A DNA stretch of 64,000 nucleotides from Paludibacteraceae bacterium (GCA_017451525.1 JAFTOD010000003.1:62001-126000), one strand, 5' to 3'; positions 6,985-16,482 are shown, numbered from the stretch's first letter. Numbers and translations: made by a program. The notes: generated by a model not told the origin, from the sequence alone.

Positions 6985-8064
6985 TTACTTTTTTGAAGTT
7001 GGGACTATAAATGTAAAAGAATTACCTTCACTTTTTGTATAGCCCTTATAAGTAGAATTCCAATATAAATTAGTAGGTTTTCTTTTATATAATCTGCTTT
7101 GGCTCAAAACCCTATATGTTTTATAAAAAGAGGTCTCATCTCCAACTGTAATATATGCATCATAAACGATAGGCTGATACTTTTGCGCTTGAATTTCTTT
7201 AGGAGTCAAAATATTTTCACATATTTTTTCTCGTTCTACATATTCTGTAATATCTTGTTTAACATAATTCGCGATTTCGCAAATATAGAATTCATTTTCA
7301 ATACTTTGTAACTGTGAATCTTCGCCAATCTTGAATGTTATATAGTTACCAAATGTCATAGGAGTTGTCAATTCTGAATAAGTTATTTTATCAGACTCTT
7401 CAGGGTAATATTTTAAGTCACAACTAATAATCTCATTTGAGATAATAGAGAAGTTATTAACAAATTTAGAAGATTTAGGAGGTATCGCTAAGATAGGGGT
7501 GTTAGAGGTAGAAATGCTAGTAGAATGTCCTATCATTGATGTTGCGGTTGAAGCTCCAAATAGCATTGCGCCATAAGACTTTGATGCTCCAAGTGTAGCA
7601 CTAGATGCCATTGGGTCATACTGAGTTAATGGATTTATACCAAAGTTTCCTGCGTAATATTGCGAAATAGATGCTGAATATGAGCGAGTTGCAGAAAGGT
7701 TGTATCCTTTGGTATGAGAAATAGAGGCGTTAGAACTTTCGGTTTCCGTTACTGTCTGATCTTGATAATAATCATATGCTATTCCATTTTTAATAAAGAA
7801 GGTCTTACTTAAATCTAAATAAATGATTTTATCAGTTTTGTTATAAAATTCAAAACCAGCATCACCACCATCGCTCCAAAATTTGTAAAATACAGCACAA
7901 TTATCATCTTCATACAATAATCCACCATTTACTTGAGAAATTGAAGATGACTGATTAATAGGCTTTGCAGATAACATTTGGATGTAATCGTAATAAGTGC
8001 CACATGATGGTAGTAGAAGGGCAAAACAAGCAGTTACTAAATAAACTAAATTTGTTTTTCTCAT
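6985..8064 (-). CDS. Predicted lipoprotein of unknown function
   Basis: 359-aa protein with a clear lipobox (signal helix then LLPSC-GTYYDYIQML), so an outer- or inner-membrane lipoprotein. The middle (about residues 120-190) is rich in Ser/Ala/Thr/Tyr ('SNASISHTKGYNLSATRSYSASIS', 'SATLGASKSYGAMLFGASTATS'); the C-terminal half is mixed alpha/beta with no motif I recognise. ATG 8064 gives a proper signal peptide; the frame extends further upstream without one. No TAnnTTTG box lies in front; instead a large structured RNA with a terminator-like hairpin (8167-8335) precedes it, so attenuation is possible. Confidence 0.75.
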   Translation of the reverse strand: MRKTNLVYLVTACFALLLPSCGTYYDYIQMLSAKPINQSSSISQVNGGLLYEDDNCAVFYKFWSDGGDAGFEFYNKTDKIIYLDLSKTFFIKNGIAYDYYQDQTVTETESSNASISHTKGYNLSATRSYSASISQYYAGNFGINPLTQYDPMASSATLGASKSYGAMLFGASTATSMIGHSTSISTSNTPILAIPPKSSKFVNNFSIISNEIISCDLKYYPEESDKITYSELTTPMTFGNYITFKIGEDSQLQSIENEFYICEIANYVKQDITEYVEREKICENILTPKEIQAQKYQPIVYDAYITVGDETSFYKTYRVLSQSRLYKRKPTNLYWNSTYKGYTKSEGNSFTFIVPTSKK

Positions 8065-8166
8065 AATATTAAATTTTATTCTGCCTACTCTTTGTCGGAT
8101 TTTCGGCATGCTCCGTTTATGAATAATTTGATTTGTTGTTTGATTTTGAATCCATTAATATATACG

Positions 8167-8335
8167 AAAAAGCGTGAACTTTCGTTCGCTTTAATTTGAT
8201 ACTCTGAGGTCTTCGACTACCTAAATCATTCAAATTATGCACAAAAGCCCACGCCAAAAGCGTGAGCGTTCATAGGCTGTGCTTGAATGATTTTGATTTC
8301 CTAAAAGTGTCGAAGTTTCAGGGTATCAAGTCTGG
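8167..8335 (-). ncRNA. Rod-like structured RNA with terminator-like end (candidate sRNA or leader)
   Basis: The arms TTGATAC at 8196 and GTATCAA at 8323-8329 close a ~134-nt imperfect hairpin. Inside are paired CTTCGAC, an asymmetric internal loop, a 10-bp AATCATTCAA stem, a GCACA stem and a terminal GCTCACGC/GGCGTGGGC stem with a TTTT loop. On the minus strand this is followed by AAAGCGAAC-GAAA-GTTCACGCTTTTT (8192-8167), an intrinsic-terminator shape. The topology recalls 6S RNA, but I cannot assign a family. The 320-bp gap 8110-8433 holds no gene. Confidence 0.45.
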
Positions 8336-8433
8336 GCTTATAACGCTATATTAAATATGTCGGGCAACGGATCGTTGCGGATTAACTATAAACTATGGGT
8401 GATGAGTTATAAATAATTTATGGGGTTAGTATT

Positions 8434-9240
8434 TTATTTTCTAATAAATTTTACGATGCAATCAATACAAATAGGAGTGTCGGAAACAGCATCAATAAAC
8501 ACATTTGCAGGGTGCATATCTTCTAAGTGTAAGCGTTCTCCAATATAATTTACGCCTCGTCCATCTCCGTTATCACGAAAGCCTTTTTGAGCAACCATGA
8601 GATCTATCTCTTGCTTGGTAGCTAATCGTTTGCAAGTAACATAGGGCTGCGTACAAATAATACGGAACATTCCATCGGAATCGCGTGTAAAGCCAATCAC
8701 ATTCATAGGCGTTTCCGCAAAAAGTGCATTGTGCAATACGATAGATTCTAATGCTCTGCCCAATGTGGCATAGATGGATGTGCGAAGCTTGATGACAGAG
8801 GTGTCGCCATTTTGGTAATAGACTTTCGCTTCTGCTCCTTGGGCAATCATCGGACCGTATTCCGCTTCGATATCCTTTTCGGCATTATCGAACCATATAC
8901 CTCTGACTTCTGCCCATCGACGAACCAGTTTCTCTTGAAGTTCGTCTATCTCCCAATTTCCTGGGCTAATTTGGCTTGCTGAAGCATTTGCACTTGCTTC
9001 AAGGCTTGTTCGCGCGTAGCAGCTGACGATGTACGCCCCAATGAGCATCTCACCTGCGCAGCAGAGACCTGCATGCTCCGCTTGATTGAATTGAGTAAGG
9101 TTTGTTTTTCCATTGAGTATGTCGTTTGTGAAATTATCAATAATTTGTGTTGTTTGCTCTGAAAATCCGTTATCACGAATAGCAGCATAGATTGATTCTA
9201 TGCTTATTGGTGATGTGCTATTCAATAGTTCTTCTGACAT
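8434..9240 (-). CDS. Stand-alone polyvalent-protein-type kinase
   Basis: 268 aa. The N-terminal ~100 residues are helical with no recognised domain. From about residue 115 the sequence matches the small kinase domain known from polyvalent proteins of phages and conjugative elements: glycine-loop-like QGAEAKVYYQNG, the ATP-lysine in SVIKLRT, a helix with 'ALESIVLHNALF', the substrate region 'GFTRDSDGMFRIICTQPYV', a catalytic loop LEDMHPANVFID and a metal-binding-type ICIDCIVKFI. The key K, D/N and D are all present, so it is probably active. It is usually fused into large multidomain proteins; here it is solitary with its own promoter. The target is unknown. Confidence 0.75.
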   Translation of the reverse strand: MSEELLNSTSPISIESIYAAIRDNGFSEQTTQIIDNFTNDILNGKTNLTQFNQAEHAGLCCAGEMLIGAYIVSCYARTSLEASANASASQISPGNWEIDELQEKLVRRWAEVRGIWFDNAEKDIEAEYGPMIAQGAEAKVYYQNGDTSVIKLRTSIYATLGRALESIVLHNALFAETPMNVIGFTRDSDGMFRIICTQPYVTCKRLATKQEIDLMVAQKGFRDNGDGRGVNYIGERLHLEDMHPANVFIDAVSDTPICIDCIVKFIRK

Positions 9241-9270
9241 GATTTTCTATGCAATTTACAATTCTGCCTG

Positions 9271-9301
9271 CAAAGATACACTTTTTTTTTGAGATGTGCA
9301 A
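9271..9301 (-). promoter_or_regulatory. Promoter of the polyvalent-type kinase
   Basis: Minus-strand TTG (9301-9299) and TATCTTTG (9278-9271), N20 spacing; an 11-bp AGAAAAATCGC hairpin (9301-9311 with 9320-9330) abuts it. Confidence 0.8.
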
Positions 9302-9331
9302 GAAAAATCGCATTTTGGGGCGATTTTTCTA

Positions 9332-9393
9332 GTGTAGAGTGTAAGGTGTAAAGGCGGGGATAGCCCGAATACATTCGGGATAATGGACAAAGA
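9332..9393. repeat. Composite of two dispersed repeats
   Basis: GTGTAGAGTGTAAGGTGTAAAGGCGGGG (9333-9360, given here only as a type) matches 40886-40917. It is followed by hairpin CCCGAAT/ATTCGGG (9364-9379) plus TAATGGACAAAGA, the third copy of the hairpin in the repeats ending at 23065 and 35224. Confidence 0.75.
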
Positions 9394-9404
9394 TGCACAA
9401 GGTG

Positions 9405-9749
9405 TTATTTAGAGGCGTGGATGAGGGAGCCGATGATGAAACCGCGGAGAGTGGTGTAGGGATTGGGGTGAGTGTTGGGATAGCGGTCAGCTTTCTTGCG
9501 GTAGGCAGCGTATTTCTCCTCCCACTCGGAACGGAGTTCGGGGGTGTTCAAGATGACCGTGGTTTGGTTGACCGCGTCCTTGAAAGCCGTGATAGTGCGT
9601 TGGCGTTCGGGCGCAATAGGACCTTTATACGGATGTTTGATCGCATAAGCATGCGTGCGACCATTGCGAGTGCGCATAACAATCTTTTCTTTAGAAGCGA
9701 GTTTGCCCGACATGGAGTCGAAAGGATGAGAGAGAGTAGTGCGTGCCAT
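9405..9749 (-). CDS. Small conserved-type protein of unknown function (114 aa)
   Basis: Basic protein beginning MARTTLSHPFDSMSGKLASK, with a central 'VMRTRNGRTHAYAIKHPYKGPIAPERQRTITAFKDAV' segment and a C-terminal 'LRGFIIGSLIHASK'. It resembles a group of small Bacteroidales proteins with an 'SGKL...R.RNGR' core sometimes seen near mobile elements, but I cannot name it. A GTG at 9767 would add six residues. The leader from the promoter at 9905 is about 150 nt and contains a perfect 8-bp inverted repeat (9776-9792) just before the start. Confidence 0.6.
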   Translation of the reverse strand: MARTTLSHPFDSMSGKLASKEKIVMRTRNGRTHAYAIKHPYKGPIAPERQRTITAFKDAVNQTTVILNTPELRSEWEEKYAAYRKKADRYPNTHPNPYTTLRGFIIGSLIHASK

Positions 9750-9904
9750 CGTGTTCGGCAATCTCACGCATTGACCAACGACGACGTCGTTGTTAGGGCG
9801 CTCGATGCCTCCACTCTATCCTCGAGTTCACGAAACTCTCGGATGTTTTCAGAGGGAGACTCCTCCTTGCCGTCGGAGGGGATAAGGATTAGTAATTATG
9901 GGTG

Positions 9905-9935
9905 CAAAGGTACGGAAAATTTGCGAGATATGCAA
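9905..9935 (-). promoter_or_regulatory. Promoter of the 114-aa protein gene
   Basis: Minus-strand TTGCATAT (9935-9928) and TACCTTTG (9912-9905), N20 spacing. Confidence 0.8.
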
Positions 9936-10012
9936 GTTTTTGTATAGTTTTTTACTGTTTTTATGTAAATATTTGATAGATACGGTATTCCTACGGTGTG
10001 AATATACTAATA

Positions 10013-10067
10013 TACCGTGTATCTACCGTGTATGTACCGTATATCAACCGTATATCTACCGTAGTTG
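10013..10067. repeat. 11-bp tandem array (TACCGTGTATC)
   Basis: Five contiguous 11-bp units: TACCGTGTATC, TACCGTGTATG, TACCGTATATC, AACCGTATATC, TACCGTAGTTG. Two units in the opposite orientation (TACGGTATTCC, TACGGTGTGAA) lie just upstream at 9981-10002. The rest of 9936-10245 is AT-rich with short GCGAGCTGTAGTTGG-type repeats and no gene. Confidence 0.9.
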
Positions 10068-10245
10068 ATAGCGAGTTGGTAGCGGGGGATAATAGATCGC
10101 TCGCAGGGCGAGCTGTAGTTGGTAGTTCGCTTCGCTGTAATTGGTTGATGGTAGATTACTAGTGAGTAAACTCCCGTCGAGCGCATAGGTAATAGTTCAA
10201 ATGATAGATAAAATCTATCTTTTTTCAAAAAAAGTGTTCGTTTTC

Positions 10246-10276
10246 TTGCGTATGTGCATTTTTTGTAGTAACTTTG
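10246..10276 (+). promoter_or_regulatory. Promoter of the mgsA-mutA-mutB transcript
   Basis: TTG 10246-10248 and TAACTTTG 10269-10276, N20 spacing; about 120-nt leader. Confidence 0.8.
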
Positions 10277-10401
10277 CACCGAAATTGTGCGTTTCGCGCT
10301 AATGGCAGGCGAATATGCACAGAAAAACTGCTAAAAAACATGTCTTGAAGCTAAAAATCAAGAATTGAGAACAAAGACAAGGATTATAACAAAGATTGAT
10401 T

Positions 10402-10875
10402 ATGAAAAAATTGAATATCGCTTTGGTTGCTCATGATGCCAGAAAACAAGAATTGGTGAAATGGTGTACCTTTAATTCGTGTATTCTCAAACATCATAAT
10501 TTATTTGCAACAGGTACAACCGGTAGTCTCCTTGCTGCTATTCCTGAAGATTCAGAAAACACCGAGTATCCCCTCAAAGATATTACTCTGCTGAAGTCTG
10601 GACCACTGGGCGGAGATCAACAAATAGGTGCAATGATTGCCGAAGGGAAATTGGATGCGCTGATATTCTTTTGCGATAACCTCATTACGCAAGGACACCA
10701 ACAAGATGTGGGAGCACTAACACGATTGGCATCATTGTACAACATAGCATTTGCAACCAATCGTACAACAGCAGATATGATTATCACCTCTCCTCTCTTT
10801 GGCAACGAAGAGTATGAACGGATAATTCCTCTATCTATCAAATCATACGAAAATAGAAAATTAACATTAAAATAA
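10402..10875 (+). CDS. mgsA: Methylglyoxal synthase
   Basis: 157-aa cytosolic enzyme converting dihydroxyacetone phosphate to methylglyoxal plus phosphate. Family signatures are present: IALVAHDARK at the N-terminus, TGTTGSLL, the SGPLGGDQQIGAMIAEGKLDALIFF block with the catalytic Asp, and NRTTADMIITSPL. ATG 10402 follows a short TTG-initiated extension and is preferred. Only 25 bp, without a TAnnTTTG box, separate it from mutA, so the three genes probably form an operon from the promoter at 10246. Confidence 0.93.
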   Translation: MKKLNIALVAHDARKQELVKWCTFNSCILKHHNLFATGTTGSLLAAIPEDSENTEYPLKDITLLKSGPLGGDQQIGAMIAEGKLDALIFFCDNLITQGHQQDVGALTRLASLYNIAFATNRTTADMIITSPLFGNEEYERIIPLSIKSYENRKLTLK

Positions 10876-10900
10876 ACATAATACTAACTTTTCTAAAATC

Positions 10901-12787
10901 ATGGCAGAAGAAAAATTGAACATGTTAGCCGAGTTTCCCGCCATCTCTACCAAAGCATGGAAGGAGAAAATCGTAGCTGACCTCAAGGGCGCCGATTTCG
11001 ACAAAAAACTCGTATGGCGCACCACAGAAGGCTTCAACGTACAGCCTTTCTACCGTCAAGAAGACCTCAAAGGTCTGAAAACTACTGTATCTGCACCAGG
11101 TCAATTCCCTTACGTGCGTGGTACCAAAACCAACAATGAGTGGGCTATCCGCCAAAACATCTGCGCTTGCAAAAACGCTCGCAAAGCGAATGCAAAAGCG
11201 TTGGACGTATTGAGCAAAGGTGTGAACTCGTTGGGCATCTGCTTGAACGCAGAGAAACTTACCTATCGCTACATCAAGACATTGCTTGAGGGTATCCAAC
11301 TCGACAAAGTAGCACTGAACTTTAGCGTATGCGCTTGCAAAGCTCCTCAATTGGCAAACATCTTGGTTCGCCTCGTAGGACGTAGCGGATATGACTTCAA
11401 AGCAGTGACAGGTACTATCAATGTGGACCCAATCAAGAACATGCTGCTCAAAGGCAAACCACTAAGCCGTGAGAAAGTAGCAGAGAAAATCGTGGCTACC
11501 GTGAAAGCTGCTAAGACATTGGTGAACTTCCGCGTGGTAGGTGTGAACTCAGTAATCCTGAACAACTCAGGTGCATACTGCGCTCAAGAGTTGGCTTACG
11601 CATTGGCTTGGGGTGCTGAATACATGACCATGATGACCGAGGCAGGTTTGCCAAACTACTTGGCTGCTCGTGAGATTCGCTTCAACATGGGTATCGGCGG
11701 TAACTACTTTATGGAGTTGGCTAAATTCCGTGCTGCACGTCTGTTGTGGGCAAAGATCGTAGAGGCATACAAAGCTCCTATCTTCACTGCTGCATTGAAA
11801 GACGCTGCGAAGATGAATGTTTGCGCAGAAACAAGCCGCTTCAACATGACCATCTTCGATGCATACGTAAATATGCTTCGTACACAAACAGAGACTATGT
11901 CTGCTGCATTGGCAGGTGTGGATGAGATCGTGGTTACTCCATTCGACGCTACCTACGAGGTACCTACCGAGTTCGCAGAGCGTATCGCACGTAACCAACA
12001 ACTCCTACTGAAAGAGGAGTCACACTTCGACAAGGTGGTTGACCCAGCTGCTGGTTCATACTACATCGAGAACTTGACCAACGCTATCGCAGCTGAGGCA
12101 TGGAAGCAATTCCTCGCTATCCAAGAGCAAGGCGGTATGTACGAGATGGTAGCCGCAGGTAAGGTACAAGAGGCAATGGCAGCTAACCTCAAAACTCGTT
12201 TGGCTGATGTGGCTAAACGCAAAGAGGTGTTGCTGGGCTCTAACCAATTCCCTAACTTCACCGAGAAGGCAGGCAAGAAGATCAAAGAGACAGGTTGTGG
12301 TTGCGGTTGCTGCAAGACCAAACCAGAAGGTGCTATCGCTACCTTGCCAGTGGCTCGCGCTGCTGAGGAGTTTGAGACCTTGCGTCTGGAGACCGAAGGT
12401 GCTAAGAAACAACCAGTGGCATTCATGCTCACCATCGGTAACTTGGCAATGCGTATTGCTCGTGCACAATTCTCTTGCAACTTCCTCGCATGCGCTGGTT
12501 ACAAAGTAATCGACAACAATGGCTTCAAATCTGTAGCTGAAGGTATCAAGGCCGCTCGCAAAGCAAAAGCAGATATAATCGTGCTCTGCTCAAGCGACGA
12601 CGAGTATGCAACATACGCTCCACAAGCATGGTTGCAACTTGAGGATGCAAAAGAACTCTTTATCGTGGCTGGTGCTCCTGCTTGCATGGAAGACTTGCAA
12701 AAACTCGGTATAGAGAACTTTATCCACGTTCGCGTAAACGTACTCGAGACACTTAAGAAATTCAATGCTCAACTTCTAAATAAATAA
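10901..12787 (+). CDS. mutA: Methylmalonyl-CoA mutase small (beta) subunit
   Basis: 628-aa partner of the catalytic subunit in the adenosylcobalamin-dependent interconversion of succinyl-CoA and methylmalonyl-CoA, the propionate branch in Bacteroidota. The TIM-barrel part resembles the large subunit ('[21 protein letters not shown]'), while the C-terminal cobalamin-type domain lacks the DxHxxG motif, as expected for the non-catalytic subunit. Odd: a cysteine-rich stretch GCGCGCCK at about residues 465-472 in the linker between barrel and C-terminal domain, plus a CACK near the N-terminus; I do not recall this as typical of the family. mutB follows after 7 bp. Confidence 0.95.
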   Translation: MAEEKLNMLAEFPAISTKAWKEKIVADLKGADFDKKLVWRTTEGFNVQPFYRQEDLKGLKTTVSAPGQFPYVRGTKTNNEWAIRQNICACKNARKANAKALDVLSKGVNSLGICLNAEKLTYRYIKTLLEGIQLDKVALNFSVCACKAPQLANILVRLVGRSGYDFKAVTGTINVDPIKNMLLKGKPLSREKVAEKIVATVKAAKTLVNFRVVGVNSVILNNSGAYCAQELAYALAWGAEYMTMMTEAGLPNYLAAREIRFNMGIGGNYFMELAKFRAARLLWAKIVEAYKAPIFTAALKDAAKMNVCAETSRFNMTIFDAYVNMLRTQTETMSAALAGVDEIVVTPFDATYEVPTEFAERIARNQQLLLKEESHFDKVVDPAAGSYYIENLTNAIAAEAWKQFLAIQEQGGMYEMVAAGKVQEAMAANLKTRLADVAKRKEVLLGSNQFPNFTEKAGKKIKETGCGCGCCKTKPEGAIATLPVARAAEEFETLRLETEGAKKQPVAFMLTIGNLAMRIARAQFSCNFLACAGYKVIDNNGFKSVAEGIKAARKAKADIIVLCSSDDEYATYAPQAWLQLEDAKELFIVAGAPACMEDLQKLGIENFIHVRVNVLETLKKFNAQLLNK

Positions 12788-12794
12788 TGCGATT

Positions 12795-14939
12795 ATGAAA
12801 CCAAATTTTAAAGATATTGATATCAAGAAAGTGGCTGCTTCGCATGTAGAAGGAGCCAATGAAGCTAACTGGAAAACACCTGAACTCATTGATGTTAAGC
12901 CAGTTTATACCAAAGAAGACCTCGAGGGTATGGAACACCTCAACTACGCTTCAGGTATCCCACCATTTTTGCGTGGCCCCTATAGCGCAATGTATCCTCT
13001 CCGCCCTTGGACTATCCGCCAATACGCAGGTTTCTCTACTGCAGAGGAGTCTAACGCGTTCTATCGCCGTAACTTGGCTTCTGGTCAAAAAGGTCTGTCT
13101 GTAGCATTCGACCTCCCAACTCACCGTGGTTACAACGCCGACAACATGCGCGTGGTAGGTGACGTGGGTAAAGCAGGTGTAAGTATCTGCTCACTCGAGG
13201 ACATGAAAGTGTTGTTCGCTGGAATTCCATTGAACAAGATGTCTGTGTCTATGACTATGAACGGTGCCGTTCTTCCTATCTTGGCGTTCTACATCAACGC
13301 AGGTTTGGAGCAAGGCGCGAAACTCGAAGAGATGGCTGGTACAATCCAAAACGATATCCTCAAAGAGTTCATGGTGCGTAACACCTATATCTATCCTCCT
13401 AAGTTCTCTATGAAGATTATCGCTGATATCTTCGAATATACTTCACAAAACATGCCTAAGTTCAACTCTATCTCTATCTCTGGTTACCACATGCAAGAGG
13501 CAGGTGCTACCGCAGATATTGAGTTGGCTTACACCTTGGCTGACGGTATGGAGTACCTCCGCGCTGGTGTGAATGCAGGTATGGACGTAGATACCTTCGC
13601 TCCACGCTTGTCATTCTTCTGGGCTATCGGTATGAACCACTTCATGGAGATTGCTAAGATGCGTGCAGGTCGTATGTTGTGGGCAAAGATCGTGAAGTCT
13701 TTCGGTGCAAAGAACCCAAAATCTATGGCATTGCGTACTCACTGCCAAACATCTGGTTGGTCACTCACCGAGCAAGATCCATTCAACAACGTAGGTCGTA
13801 CCTGTATCGAGGCCATGGGTGCAGCGTTGGGTCACACCCAATCATTGCACACCAACGCACTGGACGAGGCTATCGCATTGCCAACTGACTTCTCTGCTCG
13901 TATCGCTCGTAACACACAGATCTATATCCAAGAGGAGACTAAGGTATGTAAGGCCATCGACCCATGGGCAGGTTCTTACTACGTTGAGCAACTCACTCAA
14001 GAGCTCGCTGACAAGGCTTGGGCACACATCCAAGAGATTGAGAAGCTCGGCGGTATGGCTGCTGCTATTGAGACCGGTATTCCAAAAATGCGTATCGAGG
14101 AGGCTGCTGCGCGCACACAAGCACGCATCGACTCTGGCGAGCAAAAGATTATCGGCGTGAACGAGCACCGCTTGGCTCACGAGGATCCAATCGATATTCT
14201 TGAGATCGACAACACTGCTGTTCGTGAGGAGCAAGTGGCTCGTTTGCAAGAGCTCCGCGCTCACCGCGATGAGGCAGCTGTGCAAGCTGCGTTGGCAGAG
14301 ATTACTGCTACTGTACAAGAGTGGGCAGATGGTAAAAAATGCTCTAACAACTTGCTCGCTTTGGCAGTTAAGGCAGCAGGTCTCCGTGCATCATTGGGCG
14401 AGATCTCTGACGCTTGCGAGAAAGTGGTTGGTCGCTATTCAGCAACTATTAGAACTATTTCAGGCGTGTACGCATCAGGAACTAAGAATGACGAGTTCTT
14501 CGTTAAGGCACAAGAACTCACAGCAGAATTTGCTAAGAAAGAGGGTCGTCAACCTCGTATCATGATTGCTAAGATGGGTCAAGACGGTCACGACCGTGGT
14601 GCAAAGGTAGTAGCTACAGGCTACGCTGACTGCGGTTTCGACGTAGATATGGGTCCATTGTTCCAAACTCCTGCTGAGGCAGCTAAACAAGCTGTTGAGA
14701 ACGACGTTCACGTTCTTGGTGTATCTTCACTCGCTGCTGGTCACAAGACTCTTGTACCACAAGTGATTGAGGAGCTCAAGAAGCTCGGCCGCGAGGATAT
14801 CATGGTTATCGCAGGTGGTGTAATCCCAGCGCAAGACTATGACTACCTCTACAAGGCAGGTGTGGCTGCAATCTTTGGCCCTGGTAGCCCAGTAGCTAAG
14901 TCTGCTTGCACCATCATGGAGCTGTTGATGGCTGAGTAA
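12795..14939 (+). CDS. mutB: Methylmalonyl-CoA mutase large (alpha, catalytic) subunit
   Basis: 714 aa, full length. N-terminal CoA-binding barrel with '[21 protein letters not shown]' and the substrate Tyr region, '[13 protein letters not shown]', and a C-terminal cobalamin-binding domain with DGHDRGAKV (lower axial His), the SSL segment and GGVIP glycine-rich loop. It needs adenosylcobalamin, which ties it to the riboswitch at 5424 and to NrdJ. No epimerase or decarboxylase gene is adjacent; they must lie elsewhere. A strong terminator follows at 14964. Confidence 0.97.
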   Translation: MKPNFKDIDIKKVAASHVEGANEANWKTPELIDVKPVYTKEDLEGMEHLNYASGIPPFLRGPYSAMYPLRPWTIRQYAGFSTAEESNAFYRRNLASGQKGLSVAFDLPTHRGYNADNMRVVGDVGKAGVSICSLEDMKVLFAGIPLNKMSVSMTMNGAVLPILAFYINAGLEQGAKLEEMAGTIQNDILKEFMVRNTYIYPPKFSMKIIADIFEYTSQNMPKFNSISISGYHMQEAGATADIELAYTLADGMEYLRAGVNAGMDVDTFAPRLSFFWAIGMNHFMEIAKMRAGRMLWAKIVKSFGAKNPKSMALRTHCQTSGWSLTEQDPFNNVGRTCIEAMGAALGHTQSLHTNALDEAIALPTDFSARIARNTQIYIQEETKVCKAIDPWAGSYYVEQLTQELADKAWAHIQEIEKLGGMAAAIETGIPKMRIEEAAARTQARIDSGEQKIIGVNEHRLAHEDPIDILEIDNTAVREEQVARLQELRAHRDEAAVQAALAEITATVQEWADGKKCSNNLLALAVKAAGLRASLGEISDACEKVVGRYSATIRTISGVYASGTKNDEFFVKAQELTAEFAKKEGRQPRIMIAKMGQDGHDRGAKVVATGYADCGFDVDMGPLFQTPAEAAKQAVENDVHVLGVSSLAAGHKTLVPQVIEELKKLGREDIMVIAGGVIPAQDYDYLYKAGVAAIFGPGSPVAKSACTIMELLMAE

Positions 14940-14963
14940 TACTCAAACTGAGTATATTATGAG

Positions 14964-15002
14964 TAGCCATTTATGTTTTTTAGCATAAATGGCTATTTTT
15001 TT
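14964..15002 (+). terminator. Intrinsic terminator of the mgsA-mutAB operon
   Basis: 12-bp stem TAGCCATTTATG (14964-14975) / CATAAATGGCTA (14984-14995), then seven T. Confidence 0.9.
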
Positions 15003-15012
15003 GCATCTTTTT

Positions 15013-15043
15013 TTGCTCAATTCAAAAAAATACACTATTTTTG
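15013..15043 (+). promoter_or_regulatory. Promoter of the TerB-like gene
   Basis: TTG 15013-15015 and TATTTTTG 15036-15043, N20 spacing. Confidence 0.7.
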
Positions 15044-15077
15044 CCACAGGAATCATGTTCTTAATCATTTTTACATT

Positions 15078-16481
15078 ATGCGACACCACCAGAAAATAGC
15101 GATTGCACGTCTGATTTCAGACCTCATCAAATCTGATGATGTGATATGTAGAGAGGAGATTACACTTTACAATCAAATTGTTAGTTCATTCGATATTTCG
15201 CAAGACGAACTATACGAAGCGCAATTTATCCCACAAGCAGAAGCTGTGGCATACATCAAAAAGATGACGCCTAGCGAACAGAAGAAAATCTACTCAATCC
15301 TACAGAAAGCTGCATATTCCGATAATTCATGCGTAGCACGCGAAGCATTGTTGCTTCTGACATTGTCGTTGATGCTCAATGATAACGAGGGTAAGTACCA
15401 TCTGCTATCCTCCTTGATGAAAGGTTGGCAAAATATCGAAAAATACGTTATGTATATCGAAAGCGATTACATGCCAGCTATCAATGAAGAGATTCAGCAA
15501 CAATATGAAACGATTTCTAATCTGTTGCATTTATGGAAGTTTGAGTTTATCTATTTTCCTAAAATTGCTCAATCTTTATGCGAAATGGATCGTGACTACC
15601 TATGCGACATTATTCGCTATATGAATCCGCGCATTTCTGCTGATATGCTCAATACATTGTATGACCGCTTAACTAAATTCACTACCGAGAGTTTTACGCG
15701 AGACTATTTAGGCAATTCATCGCATCAAAATCATTTTTATGACATTGAGCCATCGTTGCTAATCAATGTAGGAACATCGCATGTGCCTGCATCTACGCCT
15801 GCTTTGCAAGATACGTATTTTATCAATTTCCTTACTATTCGGCTGGATGATGAACCAAATTGCGTGCTCAACGAGGTGCGACGCTTCTTGGACCAATACG
15901 AGACGTTTATCACCGAACCTGAATATCATCGCCCGAAACGAGGAAAGCCCCTCTTTCACTATCATGGATTCTACAAGCAACTCTTTGATTTCTTGGCACG
16001 CCATCATACCAATGGCGAAGAAAATAAGATACTGATTGATATTCCTGCGCGACGTATATGGATGCGAGGCATAGAGGTACAGATGAGTGCTACGCAATTG
16101 GCTACATATGTCTTCATTCTCCACCAAACGCTTTGTACGCACCATTGCGGATTGGTCAAAGCAGGCCAGCATCATCCGTTGTCTGACAAAGAGGTGCAAC
16201 GGTTGGGTCGCACCTATCATACGATTTGCAATCTATTTCGCGATACTCCAATCGCTGAACGTTCGTATTTGGAAGATATACAGAATATACGAGGTTATAT
16301 CGCACGTATCCGCACCTTGATTATGCATCATATTGATGAGCAAGATGTGAACTTCTATCTCCCCATCGATTCCAAAGACAAAAGTATGTATCACATCGCT
16401 ATTGATTCTTCCAAGGTGTTTCTTAAAACGGTCACGGGAGAACAGCTTTTCACTGATTATGCACTTTGGAAACAGTTATGA
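15078..16481 (+). CDS. TerB-like N-terminal domain protein of unknown function
   Basis: 467-aa soluble protein. Residues ~5-100 resemble a TerB/DjlA-type helical domain ('IARLISDLIKSDDVICREEITLYNQIVSSF ... AYSDNSCVAREALLLLTL'), usually involved in metal or stress signalling. The remainder is helical; the last ~120 residues contain 'ARRIWMRGIEVQMSATQLATYVFILHQ', reminiscent of a C-terminal winged-helix-like segment, but I cannot name it. ATG 15078 is used because upstream frame codons precede the promoter. The fabD promoter overlaps its stop codon. Confidence 0.7.
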   Translation: MRHHQKIAIARLISDLIKSDDVICREEITLYNQIVSSFDISQDELYEAQFIPQAEAVAYIKKMTPSEQKKIYSILQKAAYSDNSCVAREALLLLTLSLMLNDNEGKYHLLSSLMKGWQNIEKYVMYIESDYMPAINEEIQQQYETISNLLHLWKFEFIYFPKIAQSLCEMDRDYLCDIIRYMNPRISADMLNTLYDRLTKFTTESFTRDYLGNSSHQNHFYDIEPSLLINVGTSHVPASTPALQDTYFINFLTIRLDDEPNCVLNEVRRFLDQYETFITEPEYHRPKRGKPLFHYHGFYKQLFDFLARHHTNGEENKILIDIPARRIWMRGIEVQMSATQLATYVFILHQTLCTHHCGLVKAGQHHPLSDKEVQRLGRTYHTICNLFRDTPIAERSYLEDIQNIRGYIARIRTLIMHHIDEQDVNFYLPIDSKDKSMYHIAIDSSKVFLKTVTGEQLFTDYALWKQL

Positions 16482-16482
16482 T

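Noticed and set aside
10007-10279. 90-aa minus-strand frame over the 11-bp array
   Set aside because: Composition follows the repeat (YGRYTVDIRYIHGRYTV); it crosses the mgsA promoter and has no signal of its own.
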